Shown: positions 1-7,751 of the stretch, piece after piece
How the letters are laid out: every line of letters starts with the position of its first letter
Position numbering within the stretch: the stretch's first letter is position 1
From: Dictyoglomus sp.
Lineage (GTDB): Bacteria; Dictyoglomota; Dictyoglomia; Dictyoglomales; Dictyoglomaceae
Length of the DNA: 48,141 bases
Direction: 5' to 3'
NCBI GenBank assembly: GCA_025060475.1
Contig: JANXBZ010000012.1
Coordinates: 1-48,141 of the forward strand
The notes under the pieces: model-generated
The model's database searches: none
Seen by the model: the letters and a program-made list of their open reading frames with translations, nothing else
Told to the model about the DNA's origin: nothing
Made by a program: the position numbers and the translations under genes

Positions 1-2724
1 GAAGAAGAATTAATACAAGAATGTTTCAATCCCTTATAGGTACGCTACAAACTCTTTGCAAAATATGCAAAGATTACTTCTCTTTTTTTGTTTCAATCCC
101 TTATAGGTACGCTACAAACATAATATGCAATTGGATAAAAAAAGAGAAAGAAGAGGGTTTCAATCCCTTATAGGTACGCTACAAACTGGTTTTTGTGTTT
201 CTACTTGAAGTATTTCATTTTTGTTTCAATCCCTTATAGGTACGCTACAAACCTTGTTCTTATTTTGTCAAGAGAAAAATATTTTTTCTGTTTCAATCCC
301 TTATAGGTACGCTACAAACAGACTTTTTACAAAAATTTTTGCCAAATTTTTTGCAGTTTCAATCCCTTATAGGTACGCTACAAACATAGACGCCAAAAAA
401 GCCCTGGAAATTTTGAAAAAAAGTTTCAATCCCTTATAGGTACGCTACAAACAAAAGAAACGAATATTTCAAGCACTTTCTCTATCTGGTTTCAATCCCT
501 TATAGGTACGCTACAAACGTAATAGGCACAGGAATTCTCAGAAAAGAGAATTCCGTTTCAATCCCTTATAGGTACGCTACAAACTTATCTCTTTTTGTAT
601 TTATTTTTTTCAATATTACTGTTTCAATCCCTTATAGGTACGCTACAAACAGAAAAAGGAAAAGTAATCCCAAGAGAAAAGGGAAAGGTTTCAATCCCTT
701 ATAGGTACGCTACAAACAAGAGATAATTCAACTTATAATCAAGAATGCAGAACTAGTTTCAATCCCTTATAGGTACGCTACAAACCAAACAAAGAGAGCC
801 AGTCAAGGAGAGAAGAAAGAGGGTTTCAATCCCTTATAGGTACGCTACAAACTTTTTCTTGCCAATTCTCTATTATTCTTTGTTCCCAGTTTCAATCCCT
901 TATAGGTACGCTACAAACTACTCTATTTATTTATTATATATAGAGGGCTGGAGGCAGTTTCAATCCCTTATAGGTACGCTACAAACGAAATTGGTCTTTT
1001 TATCAAAATTTCATCTTTTTGAGTTTCAATCCCTTATAGGTACGCTACAAACTGGATATACATAATAGAATTCTTGCTCGACTTTTACTGTTTCAATCCC
1101 TTATAGGTACGCTACAAACTGGAATAACTTGTGCCAATTTACTTCACCTCCATTAGGTTTCAATCCCTTATAGGTACGCTACAAACGAAAGGGAAAGTAA
1201 TCCCAAGAGAAATCCCCAAATAATGTTTCAATCCCTTATAGGTACGCTACAAACTGCCATTTGCGAAATGCCCAAGGGACCGAAATTGATAGGTTTCAAT
1301 CCCTTATAGGTACGCTACAAACGATTTGATGTATCTAGATCCCTTTGTGTGCCGTATAGTTTCAATCCCTTATAGGTACGCTACAAACGCTTTACATTTC
1401 CTTTTGAAAATCAAAGAAACTAAAGGTTTCAATCCCTTATAGGTACGCTACAAACTAGGGACCGCTCAAAGTTTACTCTATGCTTCTGAAAAGTTTCAAT
1501 CCCTTATAGGTACGCTACAAACTCTTGCCCTTCGGCTTTTCTGTATTTGAAATTGTGTAGTTTCAATCCCTTATAGGTACGCTACAAACTGCAAATGAAG
1601 CGGCAAACGAGTTAGGTAGTTTTCTGTTTCAATCCCTTATAGGTACGCTACAAACTTTCTATGTCGTCTTCAGAGGGAGGCTTTGCTATTCGTTTCAATC
1701 CCTTATAGGTACGCTACAAACGGAATTAAATTCAAAGATGATGCAACATTTACAAATCCGTTTCAATCCCTTATAGGTACGCTACAAACGGAAACACAGG
1801 AGATTATATTACACTTGCAGGAGATAGTTTCAATCCCTTATAGGTACGCTACAAACATTATTAATTTTATCCATTTTTATCCCCCCTTTTTTTAGTTTCA
1901 ATCCCTTATAGGTACGCTACAAACATTTTTGCCAAATTTTTTGCATATTATGCAATTGGAGTTTCAATCCCTTATAGGTACGCTACAAACAAGAGAAAGT
2001 AATCCCAAGGTAATCCTAAAGAGAGAAAGGTTTCAATCCCTTATAGGTACGCTACAAACAAAAGAACAATTGGTACAAGCAATATTATATCAGGAGTTTC
2101 AATCCCTTATAGGTACGCTACAAACTCTTTTGAAGAGAATTCCTAGTGCCTATTACAAATTGTTTCAATCCCTTATAGGTACGCTACAAACTCTCTTACT
2201 TTCTCTTTTTAATCTTTTTACTAGGAGGGTTTCAATCCCTTATAGGTACGCTACAAACAATTATATGTAGCAAGAGAAGTAATTCAATTTTTACGTTTCA
2301 ATCCCTTATAGGTACGCTACAAACAATTTATTAATTTACTTCTTGCAAGAGGGTTGGAGAAGTTTCAATCCCTTATAGGTACGCTACAAACAGGAGGTGA
2401 GATTGTGAAAAAGTTTGAGAAGTATTAGTTTCAATCCCTTATAGGTACGCTACAAACTTTTGTATCGATAATTACAATTGGAAAAGCAAGTGAAGTTTCA
2501 ATCCCTTATAGGTACGCTACAAACCAGGAGGGTTGGAGAGTAGTAAGAGTAGAAAGAAGAGTTTCAATCCCTTATAGGTACGCTACAAACGAGTAAAGGT
2601 ATGCTAAGAGAATTACTCCCAAAATTATGTTTCAATCCCTTATAGGTACGCTACAAACGCATATTGTTTTCTTAGTGTCAAGACTTTTTTACAAGTTTCA
2701 ATCCCTTATAGGTACGCTACAAAC
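1..2724 (-). CRISPR. CRISPR array, 41 identical repeats, truncated at left edge
   Basis: The 30-nt repeat, read on the + strand, begins GTTTCAATCC and ends GCTACAAAC. By eye all 41 copies are identical, the first at 23-52 and the last at 2695-2724. The 40 complete spacers are 36-39 nt; a 22-nt partial spacer (1-22) shows the array continues to the left. On the minus strand the repeat ends in ATTGAAAC, the usual 8-nt crRNA 5' handle of type I-B/III systems, so transcription should run leftward from a leader at 2725-2921 and the newest spacers should lie near 2700. The absence of repeat decay fits a leader-proximal, active array. No cas gene flanks the leader side, so Cas proteins must be encoded beyond the left edge or elsewhere. 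Several spacers share sequence with each other (see findings). Small ORFs across the array are translations of the repeat, not genes. Confidence 0.99.
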
Positions 2725-2755
2725 CCACAGATAATAGAAAAAAGCTACACTTTTA

Positions 2756-2785
2756 AAAATATACCCTAATAGGAACTCTACAATT
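2756..2785 (-). repeat. Degenerate CRISPR repeat in the leader
   Basis: Aligned without gaps to the array repeat, 17 of the 22 bases at 2764-2785 are identical, while 2756-2763, which would encode the crRNA handle, are not. It is separated from the first true repeat by 31 nt (2725-2755), shorter than the 36-39-nt spacers. It lies at the predicted 5' end of the pre-crRNA. It could be a decayed repeat, an adaptation recognition site, or part of a crRNA-like regulatory RNA. Confidence 0.6.
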
Positions 2786-2793
2786 TTAAAAAA

Positions 2794-2822
2794 ATGATAT
2801 CATAAATTTTTATAGATGTAAA
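2794..2822 (-). promoter_or_regulatory. Predicted promoter of the CRISPR array
   Basis: On the minus strand a -35 box TTTACA (2817-2822) is followed after exactly 17 nt by a -10 box TATCAT (2794-2799). Transcription would start near 2787 and run leftward into the array, immediately before the degenerate repeat at 2756-2785. The boxes match sigma-70 consensus at 5 of 6 positions each. Confidence 0.65.
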
Positions 2823-2843
2823 GTACCTTTAATTTGTTTTTAA

Positions 2844-2895
2844 TTTTTCTGTCGATCCCCAGGGTTTTTTGCAAGATTGAAGATGGACAGAAAAA
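2844..2895. repeat. 10-bp inverted repeat in the CRISPR leader
   Basis: TTTTTCTGTC at 2844-2853 is the exact reverse complement of GACAGAAAAA at 2886-2895, separated by 32 nt. It lies upstream of the predicted CRISPR -35 box. The loop is long for an RNA terminator, so a paired protein-binding site for adaptation or regulation is possible. The function is unknown. Confidence 0.5.
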
Positions 2896-2921
2896 TAAAG
2901 TTTTCTTATTAAATGATCTTA

Positions 2922-3383
2922 CTAATTTACATCTCCTAAATATACAGGACCAAGTAATTCTCCATTTTTTCCTATCAAATCTTTCAATATTTTAGGATAA
3001 ATTCTATAAGAGGATAGCTTATCTAAGGGAATCCATTCAATATCTACTTGAAAATTGTCAGGATTTTCTCCTTTTTTTAGGTTTTCTTCGTCTTTTATTT
3101 CGCAAAGGAACATATATTCTACTTGATGTAAGTGGGAGTCATATTCAGAAAATTCATGATTTTTCCCAATATATTCCCTTATATATCTAATATCATGAAT
3201 AATAATATTTACGTTAAGTTCTTCTTTACACTCGCGAATCAGAGTTTCCTTTAAATTTTCAAAGGGGTTTTGGCCTCCTCCAGGTAAAATATAAAAATAT
3301 CCCCAACGGTCAATACCTTTAATCATTAATATTTTTCCATCTTTTATTATTATTGCCTTAGCAGAATTTCTTATATTAGACAT
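2922..3383 (-). CDS. NUDIX hydrolase
   Basis: The 153-residue protein has the size of a single NUDIX domain, which cleaves nucleoside diphosphates linked to another moiety. The NUDIX box is visible as G36-x5-E42-x7-R50-E51-x2-E54-E55, preceded by the typical YILPGGG strand. The glycine usually found two residues after the EE pair is replaced by N57. Metal-binding glutamates are retained, so activity is likely; the substrate cannot be read from sequence. The ATG start has an AGGAG site about 8 nt upstream. The gene diverges from the reductase operon at 3433 and its 3' end faces the CRISPR leader. No functional link to CRISPR is implied by the sequence. Confidence 0.9.
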   Translation of the reverse strand: MSNIRNSAKAIIIKDGKILMIKGIDRWGYFYILPGGGQNPFENLKETLIRECKEELNVNIIIHDIRYIREYIGKNHEFSEYDSHLHQVEYMFLCEIKDEENLKKGENPDNFQVDIEWIPLDKLSSYRIYPKILKDLIGKNGELLGPVYLGDVN

Positions 3384-3432
3384 TCTTAATTCTCCTTTCT
3401 TGAAATTTTAGCCTTATAGTATAATTTATTTC

Positions 3433-4434
3433 ATGAGACTAGAAGAAATAAAATATTTATATCAAAAAATAAAAAAAGAGTCTATTTCTTCAGAAAAGTC
3501 TGTATTTTATTTTTGTGCTTATGTTCCTTGTGAGCTAATATATGCAAGTGGATTTAAACCTATAAGGTTTTTACCTTCTCCTATATATTTTGCGAGAAGT
3601 GATGAATATTTACCAAAATATTTGTGTCCTTATTTAAGATCTATTACTGAAGAGGTTTTAAGAGAAGATAAAAGGTTTGAAAAGGTAATATTTACTGATA
3701 GTTGCGATTCTTCAAGAAGAATTTTTGAAGTCTGGAGATATCTGAATCTTTCTAAAGAAATTTATTTTCTTCAAATTCCTTTTGGAGAGAAAGAAGAGGA
3801 TGTTAGGTATTTTGCAAAAAATATAAGAGATCTTTTCTATTTTTTAAATACAAAGGGAAATATAGAAAATATTTTTGAAAGTATAAATATCTATAACTTG
3901 GGAAGAAAGAAAATAAGAAACTCCTGGCAATATTCTTTGCTCTTTTATTCTATGGATATTAAAGAATTTTTAAAGCTTTCTTTTGAACCTACAAATGACA
4001 ATAATAAAAAATTTTATCTTTTTTCTACAGTGTATCCTATAGAACTAATAGAGTATATGGAGAATTTAAATTTAAATATCATATATGATGATTCCTGTTT
4101 TGGAATAAGAACAGAAGAAGAAATAAAAATATTAGATGATGATCCTTTTTATTCTCTGGCCTATTATTATCTTAAAAGGGAAGGTTGTGTGAGAAGAAGA
4201 AATTTATTGGATAAAATTTCTATAATTAAAGAAAGAGTGAAAAAAGAAAATATAAAAGGGGTAATTTTTTATTCCTTAAAATATTGTGATCCCCTTCTTT
4301 TTTATATCCCTATATTAAAGGAAGAATTGAGAAAGGAGAATATACCATCGTTAATTTTAGAAGATGATTTTACCATGGGAATAAAAGGACAAATAAGAAC
4401 AAGGTTAGAAGCTTTTTTGGAGATGGTAGGATGA
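3433..4434 (+). CDS. 2-hydroxyacyl-CoA dehydratase-like subunit, first
   Basis: The 333-residue protein resembles the HgdA/HgdB (2-hydroxyglutaryl-CoA dehydratase D-component, benzoyl-CoA reductase) fold. It has an early Cys in the CELIYASGFKP region, CPYLRS, TDSCDSSRR, and a C-terminal EDD...R(T)RLEAFLE ending shared with the next gene. Known family members hold a [4Fe-4S] or double-cubane cluster and accept one low-potential electron from an ATP-driven activase; such an activase is encoded two genes downstream. The gene overlaps the next one by 4 nt (ATGA). A TATAAT at 3420-3425 lies 7 nt before the ATG and no Shine-Dalgarno is visible, so the mRNA may be leaderless. The substrate is unknown; no CoA-transferase or acyl-CoA dehydrogenase gene is adjacent. 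Confidence 0.75.
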   Translation: MRLEEIKYLYQKIKKESISSEKSVFYFCAYVPCELIYASGFKPIRFLPSPIYFARSDEYLPKYLCPYLRSITEEVLREDKRFEKVIFTDSCDSSRRIFEVWRYLNLSKEIYFLQIPFGEKEEDVRYFAKNIRDLFYFLNTKGNIENIFESINIYNLGRKKIRNSWQYSLLFYSMDIKEFLKLSFEPTNDNNKKFYLFSTVYPIELIEYMENLNLNIIYDDSCFGIRTEEEIKILDDDPFYSLAYYYLKREGCVRRRNLLDKISIIKERVKKENIKGVIFYSLKYCDPLLFYIPILKEELRKENIPSLILEDDFTMGIKGQIRTRLEAFLEMVG

Positions 4435-5663
4435 AATTAAATTTAGACAAGAGAAATATAGAGAAAATAAGAAGAATTTTAAGATTTCCCCTTGTCTATC
4501 CATTAGGAGATATATTTATTAAGTTAAAATTTAGAAAGAATAAGGTAACTCTTGTATCATATGAATATGCCTTAGATCTAGTTAAGCATAATTATATGGG
4601 GAAAAATAAAGTAGTAATTACCAATATTTTAATGCCTTCAGAATTATTTTTTGCTCTTGATCTTTTCCCATTATTTCCAGAGGTAGCTTCAGCTTTTTCA
4701 GCTTCTTTAGGATTTGCAGATAAGACTCTTTTTGACAGTGAGGAAATAGTATATTCAAAGGATTTATGTAGTGTTCATAGGAATGTCATAGGATTAACTA
4801 AGAATGGTATTCTTCCAAAACCAGATTTCATCATTTCTACATCCCATCCCTGTCACTCTGCTATTCACTCTTTCTTTTTGATTTCTCAACTTTTTGGAGG
4901 AGAATATTTCCCCATAGATGTTCCTCTAAGGGACAATAATTCTATTGACTACACTGCAAAGAAATTTGAAGAGCTTTTCTTTATATTAGTTAAAAAATTA
5001 AAGATTAAAAAACCTATGTTAGGTTTGGAAAGAGCTATTAAGTATTCCAATATTTCTAGAGATTATCTTATGGAGATAAATGAGTTAAGAAAAGATTATT
5101 TAGTTATTGATGGGAGGAATTTTTTAGATTATGCAGGAATGATCTTTTCTACCTTTGGTTCCCATTGGGGAGTTAAATTTTTTAAGGTTTTAAGGGATGA
5201 AATTAAGGATAGAATTAAAAAGAAGAAGTTTCTTCCTTACAAAAAAAGAGTATGTTGGCTTCATCTTGGTCCTTATTTTAAAACAGATTTTTTTGATTGG
5301 CTAAAAAGTAAGTCTTGTACTATTGTATTTGAGGAAAGTAGTAAAGTCTATTGGGATAAACTTGATCCTAAGGATCCCTTTAAGTCTCTTGCAAAGAAAG
5401 TTATAAATGCCAAAATTTTTTATGATGTTGATGAGAGATTTAATATAGCTCTAGAAGGAGTAAAAGATTATAAGGCACAGGGAGTAATTATTTTTAATCA
5501 ATGGGGTTGTAGACAAGGAGCTGGAAATTCCTATATCTTAAGAAGGAGATTAATGGAGGTGGGTATTCCTGCTATAGTAATAGATGGTGATTTAATAGAT
5601 AAAGGGAATTTTCCATTAGAACAGGTAAAGACAAGAATTGAGGCTTTTCTGGAGGTGTTATAA
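4431..5663 (+). CDS. 2-hydroxyacyl-CoA dehydratase-like subunit, second
   Basis: The 410-residue protein is the partner of the preceding gene and belongs to the same HgdB/FldB-type superfamily. Candidate cluster or active-site cysteines sit in DLCSVHR, TSHPCHSAIH and NQWGCRQGAG, and the C-terminus (IDGDLIDKGN...TRIEAFLEVL) matches the family end seen in the upstream paralogue. The two subunits probably form a heterodimer carrying Fe-S clusters that is reduced by the downstream activase. It overlaps the upstream gene by 4 nt and stops directly before the next ATG, so the three genes are translationally coupled. The reaction could be dehydration of a 2-hydroxyacyl-CoA or another difficult low-potential reduction; the sequence does not decide. 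Confidence 0.75.
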   Translation: MKLNLDKRNIEKIRRILRFPLVYPLGDIFIKLKFRKNKVTLVSYEYALDLVKHNYMGKNKVVITNILMPSELFFALDLFPLFPEVASAFSASLGFADKTLFDSEEIVYSKDLCSVHRNVIGLTKNGILPKPDFIISTSHPCHSAIHSFFLISQLFGGEYFPIDVPLRDNNSIDYTAKKFEELFFILVKKLKIKKPMLGLERAIKYSNISRDYLMEINELRKDYLVIDGRNFLDYAGMIFSTFGSHWGVKFFKVLRDEIKDRIKKKKFLPYKKRVCWLHLGPYFKTDFFDWLKSKSCTIVFEESSKVYWDKLDPKDPFKSLAKKVINAKIFYDVDERFNIALEGVKDYKAQGVIIFNQWGCRQGAGNSYILRRRLMEVGIPAIVIDGDLIDKGNFPLEQVKTRIEAFLEVL

Positions 5664-6455
5664 ATGGATTATTTTTTAGGAGTAGATATTGGCTCTATAA
5701 CCACAAAAGTAGTTCTCCTTTCTTATGATAAGGAGAAAGTAGAGATTTTGGATTATAAAATAACAAAAACTGGGGTTGATGGTAATAATTCTGCTAAGAG
5801 ATTAATCGAAGATATTTTAAGAGAAAAGAATATTTATGATTATGAAGTAAAAGGAATAACTGCGACAGGATATGGAAGAATAAGGGTTGATTTTACAAGT
5901 TTTACAAAAACAGAGATCTCTTGTCATGGAAAGGGGGTAAATTTTGTTTTTCCTTCTGCAAGAACTATTTTAGATATAGGAGGGCAGGATAGCAAGGCTA
6001 TAAGAATAGGAAGTAAAGGAGAAGTATTAGATTTTGCTATGAATGATAAATGTGCTGCAGGAACAGGAAGATTTCTTGAAGTTATGTCAAAGGTATTGGA
6101 GGAAGATTTAGAAAATTTTGGGAAGATTCATATGACAACTAAAGATATGGTGGAAATTACAAATATTTGCACTGTTTTTGCAGAATCAGAGATAATAACT
6201 CTTCTTTCTGAAGGGTACAATAAAAATTCTATTATTAAAGGATTAAATTACTCTATTGGAAAAAGGGTTATTTCCTTGTTAAAAAGAGTTGGGATAGAAA
6301 GGGACGTAGTGATGACAGGAGGAGTTGCAAAGAACGAAGGAGTAAAAAAGGCTATAGAGGATCTATTAGGATTTGAAATTTTTATACCCTTTGAGCCCCA
6401 AATAATAGGAGCTTTAGGAGCGGGACTTTTTGCAATAGAAAACTATAAGTCATGA
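5664..6455 (+). CDS. ATP-dependent activase of the dehydratase-like reductase (HgdC family)
   Basis: The 263-residue ASKHA-fold ATPase has the phosphate-1 motif GVDIGSITTK at the N-terminus and DIGGQDSK at 104-111. The cluster-binding cysteines are C130 (NDKCAAGTG) and C169 (ICTVFAESE), spaced as in the homodimeric 2-hydroxyglutaryl-CoA dehydratase activator, where one [4Fe-4S] bridges the dimer. ATP hydrolysis drives transfer of a very low-potential electron to the dehydratase component, here the two preceding gene products. The start codon directly follows the upstream stop and lies behind GGAGG. Its 3' end overlaps the convergent nucleotidyltransferase gene by 13 nt. Confidence 0.92.
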   Translation: MDYFLGVDIGSITTKVVLLSYDKEKVEILDYKITKTGVDGNNSAKRLIEDILREKNIYDYEVKGITATGYGRIRVDFTSFTKTEISCHGKGVNFVFPSARTILDIGGQDSKAIRIGSKGEVLDFAMNDKCAAGTGRFLEVMSKVLEEDLENFGKIHMTTKDMVEITNICTVFAESEIITLLSEGYNKNSIIKGLNYSIGKRVISLLKRVGIERDVVMTGGVAKNEGVKKAIEDLLGFEIFIPFEPQIIGALGAGLFAIENYKS

Positions 6456-7189
6456 AATCTTTTCAAAAAATCTTTTAAATTATTAGCTTTTTCTATTTGA
6501 CTTAACGTTCCAAATTCCCAATGGAAATCCTTGATAATAAAAGGTCTAATATCTAGATTGTCTTCTAACATCATCTTGATTGCGGATGTAAATTCATATT
6601 CACCCCTTTCTGAAGGGCTTATTTTTTCTAAATACTTAAAGATTATAGGTTTTAAAATGAAAATTCCTGTCTGGTTCCAATTTGTGTTAACTTTTTCCTT
6701 GGGTTTTTCAATAATGTCTTTTACCTTTAGAATATTATTTTTCTCCTCTAAAAATACTGCACCTCCCTGGGAGAGGTCTTCTTCGTAATTTAATCCCATA
6801 AGGACATCACAAGGATTTTTTTCAAAGGCATTTTTAATATTAATATAATTTTCCCTTTCAACGATTACATCTCCCCAACTTAACATAAAATTCTCATTTC
6901 CTACAAAATCTTTTGCCTTTAAAACTGCAGCTCCTGTTCCTTTTGGAATTTCTTGAATTATATAGGAAATATTAAGATTAATTATTTTTCCATCTTTGAA
7001 GTAATCTTTAATTTTCTCTCCTAAATATCCTATAATTATTGCTATATCTTTTATCCCTGCATATTTAAAGCCCAAGAGAATGTATTCTAGTATAGGTTTT
7101 CCTAAGACTGGGATTAGCCCTTTTGGAAGGTTGTCAGTTAAAGGTCTTAATCTTTTTCCTAACCCTGCAGAAAGTATTACTCCTTTCAA
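6443..7189 (-). CDS. Sugar-1-phosphate nucleotidyltransferase
   Basis: The 248-residue protein begins with the pyrophosphorylase signature VILSAGLGKRLRPLT and continues PKGLIPVLGKPILEY, the NTP- and sugar-phosphate-binding elements of the RfbA/GalU/ManC-type family. It forms an NDP-sugar for glycan or exopolysaccharide synthesis. Length fits a single catalytic domain without the left-handed beta-helix of GlmU-type enzymes. The start is TTG at 7189, the only codon that places the conserved N-terminus correctly; a GAAGG motif lies about 10 nt upstream. Nucleotide and sugar specificity cannot be assigned. It converges on the activase gene with a 13-nt overlap. Confidence 0.88.
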   Translation of the reverse strand: MKGVILSAGLGKRLRPLTDNLPKGLIPVLGKPILEYILLGFKYAGIKDIAIIIGYLGEKIKDYFKDGKIINLNISYIIQEIPKGTGAAVLKAKDFVGNENFMLSWGDVIVERENYINIKNAFEKNPCDVLMGLNYEEDLSQGGAVFLEEKNNILKVKDIIEKPKEKVNTNWNQTGIFILKPIIFKYLEKISPSERGEYEFTSAIKMMLEDNLDIRPFIIKDFHWEFGTLSQIEKANNLKDFLKRFHDL

Positions 7190-7211
7190 TATAAAACCCT
7201 TCTTTCTCTAT

Positions 7212-7228
7212 CTATCTTCTCAAGATAG
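7212..7228. repeat. 7-bp inverted repeat, short loop
   Basis: CTATCTT at 7212-7218 and AAGATAG at 7222-7228 form a perfect dyad with a 3-nt centre. It lies in the 179-nt intergenic region just upstream of the nucleotidyltransferase start. It could be a small hairpin in that gene's leader or an operator half; no evidence decides. Confidence 0.4.
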
Positions 7229-7295
7229 TGTCTTAATCTATGATAAACAATAGGTTTATGTAAATCAATAAAAAGATTTTTATGTGAAGATAAAA

Positions 7296-7331
7296 TGTCA
7301 AGAAATGCTATGCCTTAAGCTATTCTTGACA
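7296..7331. promoter_or_regulatory. 36-bp dyad overlapping the padR-family promoter
   Basis: Two 14-bp arms (7296-7309 and 7318-7331) are inverted repeats matching at 12 of 14 positions, each carrying TGTCAAGAA at its outer end, around an 8-bp centre. The right arm contains the -35 box TTGACA (7326-7331) of the downstream PadR-family gene, so a bound dimer would block RNA polymerase. This is the expected geometry for an autoregulated operator. Confidence 0.65.
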
Positions 7332-7354
7332 AAAATTTATAAGAATTATATATA
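7326..7354 (+). promoter_or_regulatory. Promoter of the PadR-family gene
   Basis: A consensus -35 box TTGACA (7326-7331) and a -10 box TATATA (7349-7354) are separated by exactly 17 nt. The predicted transcription start is near 7361, leaving about 8 nt before the ATG at 7369 and no room for a Shine-Dalgarno sequence. Confidence 0.8.
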
Positions 7355-7368
7355 TAAATTAGTAATAT

Positions 7369-7746
7369 ATGAATAGGGAAAGAAAAAAAGGACTTGGATT
7401 AAGTCCAGGATTTTGGATTAGAATGTGGATTTTAGTAGCTCTAGGAGATAGAGAGCTTCATGGGTATGAGCTAATTAGCAAAATTTCTGATATATTTCCA
7501 GGAATGATTGGAAAAGGAATTGGAGAGATGGGCAGAGGATACAGGATTTTAAGAGAACTTGAGATGGAAGGTTTAATAACTTCTTATTGGGATGTTGAAG
7601 GAATCGGGCCTGCGAAAAGGGTTTATAAATTAACTCCAAAGGGAGAAGAACTTAGAAGAGAAAGCATAAAGTATATAAGAGAGATCAAAGGATATATAGA
7701 AAAATTTATTGAAATAGCAGAGAGCGAAGAGAAGAAAATACCATAG
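7369..7746 (+). CDS. PadR-family transcriptional regulator
   Basis: The 125-residue protein has the PadR winged-helix signature: a helix ending ILVALGDRELHGYEL, a recognition-helix region GEMGRGYRILRELEMEGLI, the wing with KRVYKLTPKGEELRRE, and a C-terminal helix for dimerisation. PadR proteins are small-molecule-responsive repressors of detoxification or transport genes and usually bind inverted repeats near their own promoter. A 36-bp dyad covers this gene's -35 box. It is monocistronic and converges with hpt, leaving 5 nt between stop codons. Its effector and other targets are unknown; the divergent nucleotidyltransferase is the only other gene served by the same intergenic region. Confidence 0.9.
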   Translation: MNRERKKGLGLSPGFWIRMWILVALGDRELHGYELISKISDIFPGMIGKGIGEMGRGYRILRELEMEGLITSYWDVEGIGPAKRVYKLTPKGEELRRESIKYIREIKGYIEKFIEIAESEEKKIP

Positions 7747-7751
7747 GAATT

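Larger units (their letters stand above)
2725..2921 (-). promoter_or_regulatory. CRISPR leader region
   Basis: This 197-nt AT-rich, non-coding stretch lies between the last repeat and the stop codon of the NUDIX gene. Read leftward it contains a 10-bp inverted repeat, a sigma-70-like promoter, a degenerate copy of the CRISPR repeat and then the first true repeat. Position and repeat orientation identify it as the leader. No ORF or tRNA was seen in it. Confidence 0.85.

Noticed and set aside
221-2270. Small ORFs within the CRISPR array with recurring VSIPYRYATN or FQSLIGTLQT
   Set aside because: These peptides are the repeat translated in two frames; there is no independent coding signal.
1-3383. 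Search for cas genes beside the array
   Set aside because: Only a NUDIX gene lies beyond the leader; it shows no Cas features. Cas genes must lie outside the window.
6443-6455. Overlapping 3' ends of convergent genes as an unusual arrangement
   Set aside because: Overlaps or abutting stops also occur at 11515-11546, 13802/13803, 18281-18289 and 26325/26328; this is a general compactness of the genome.
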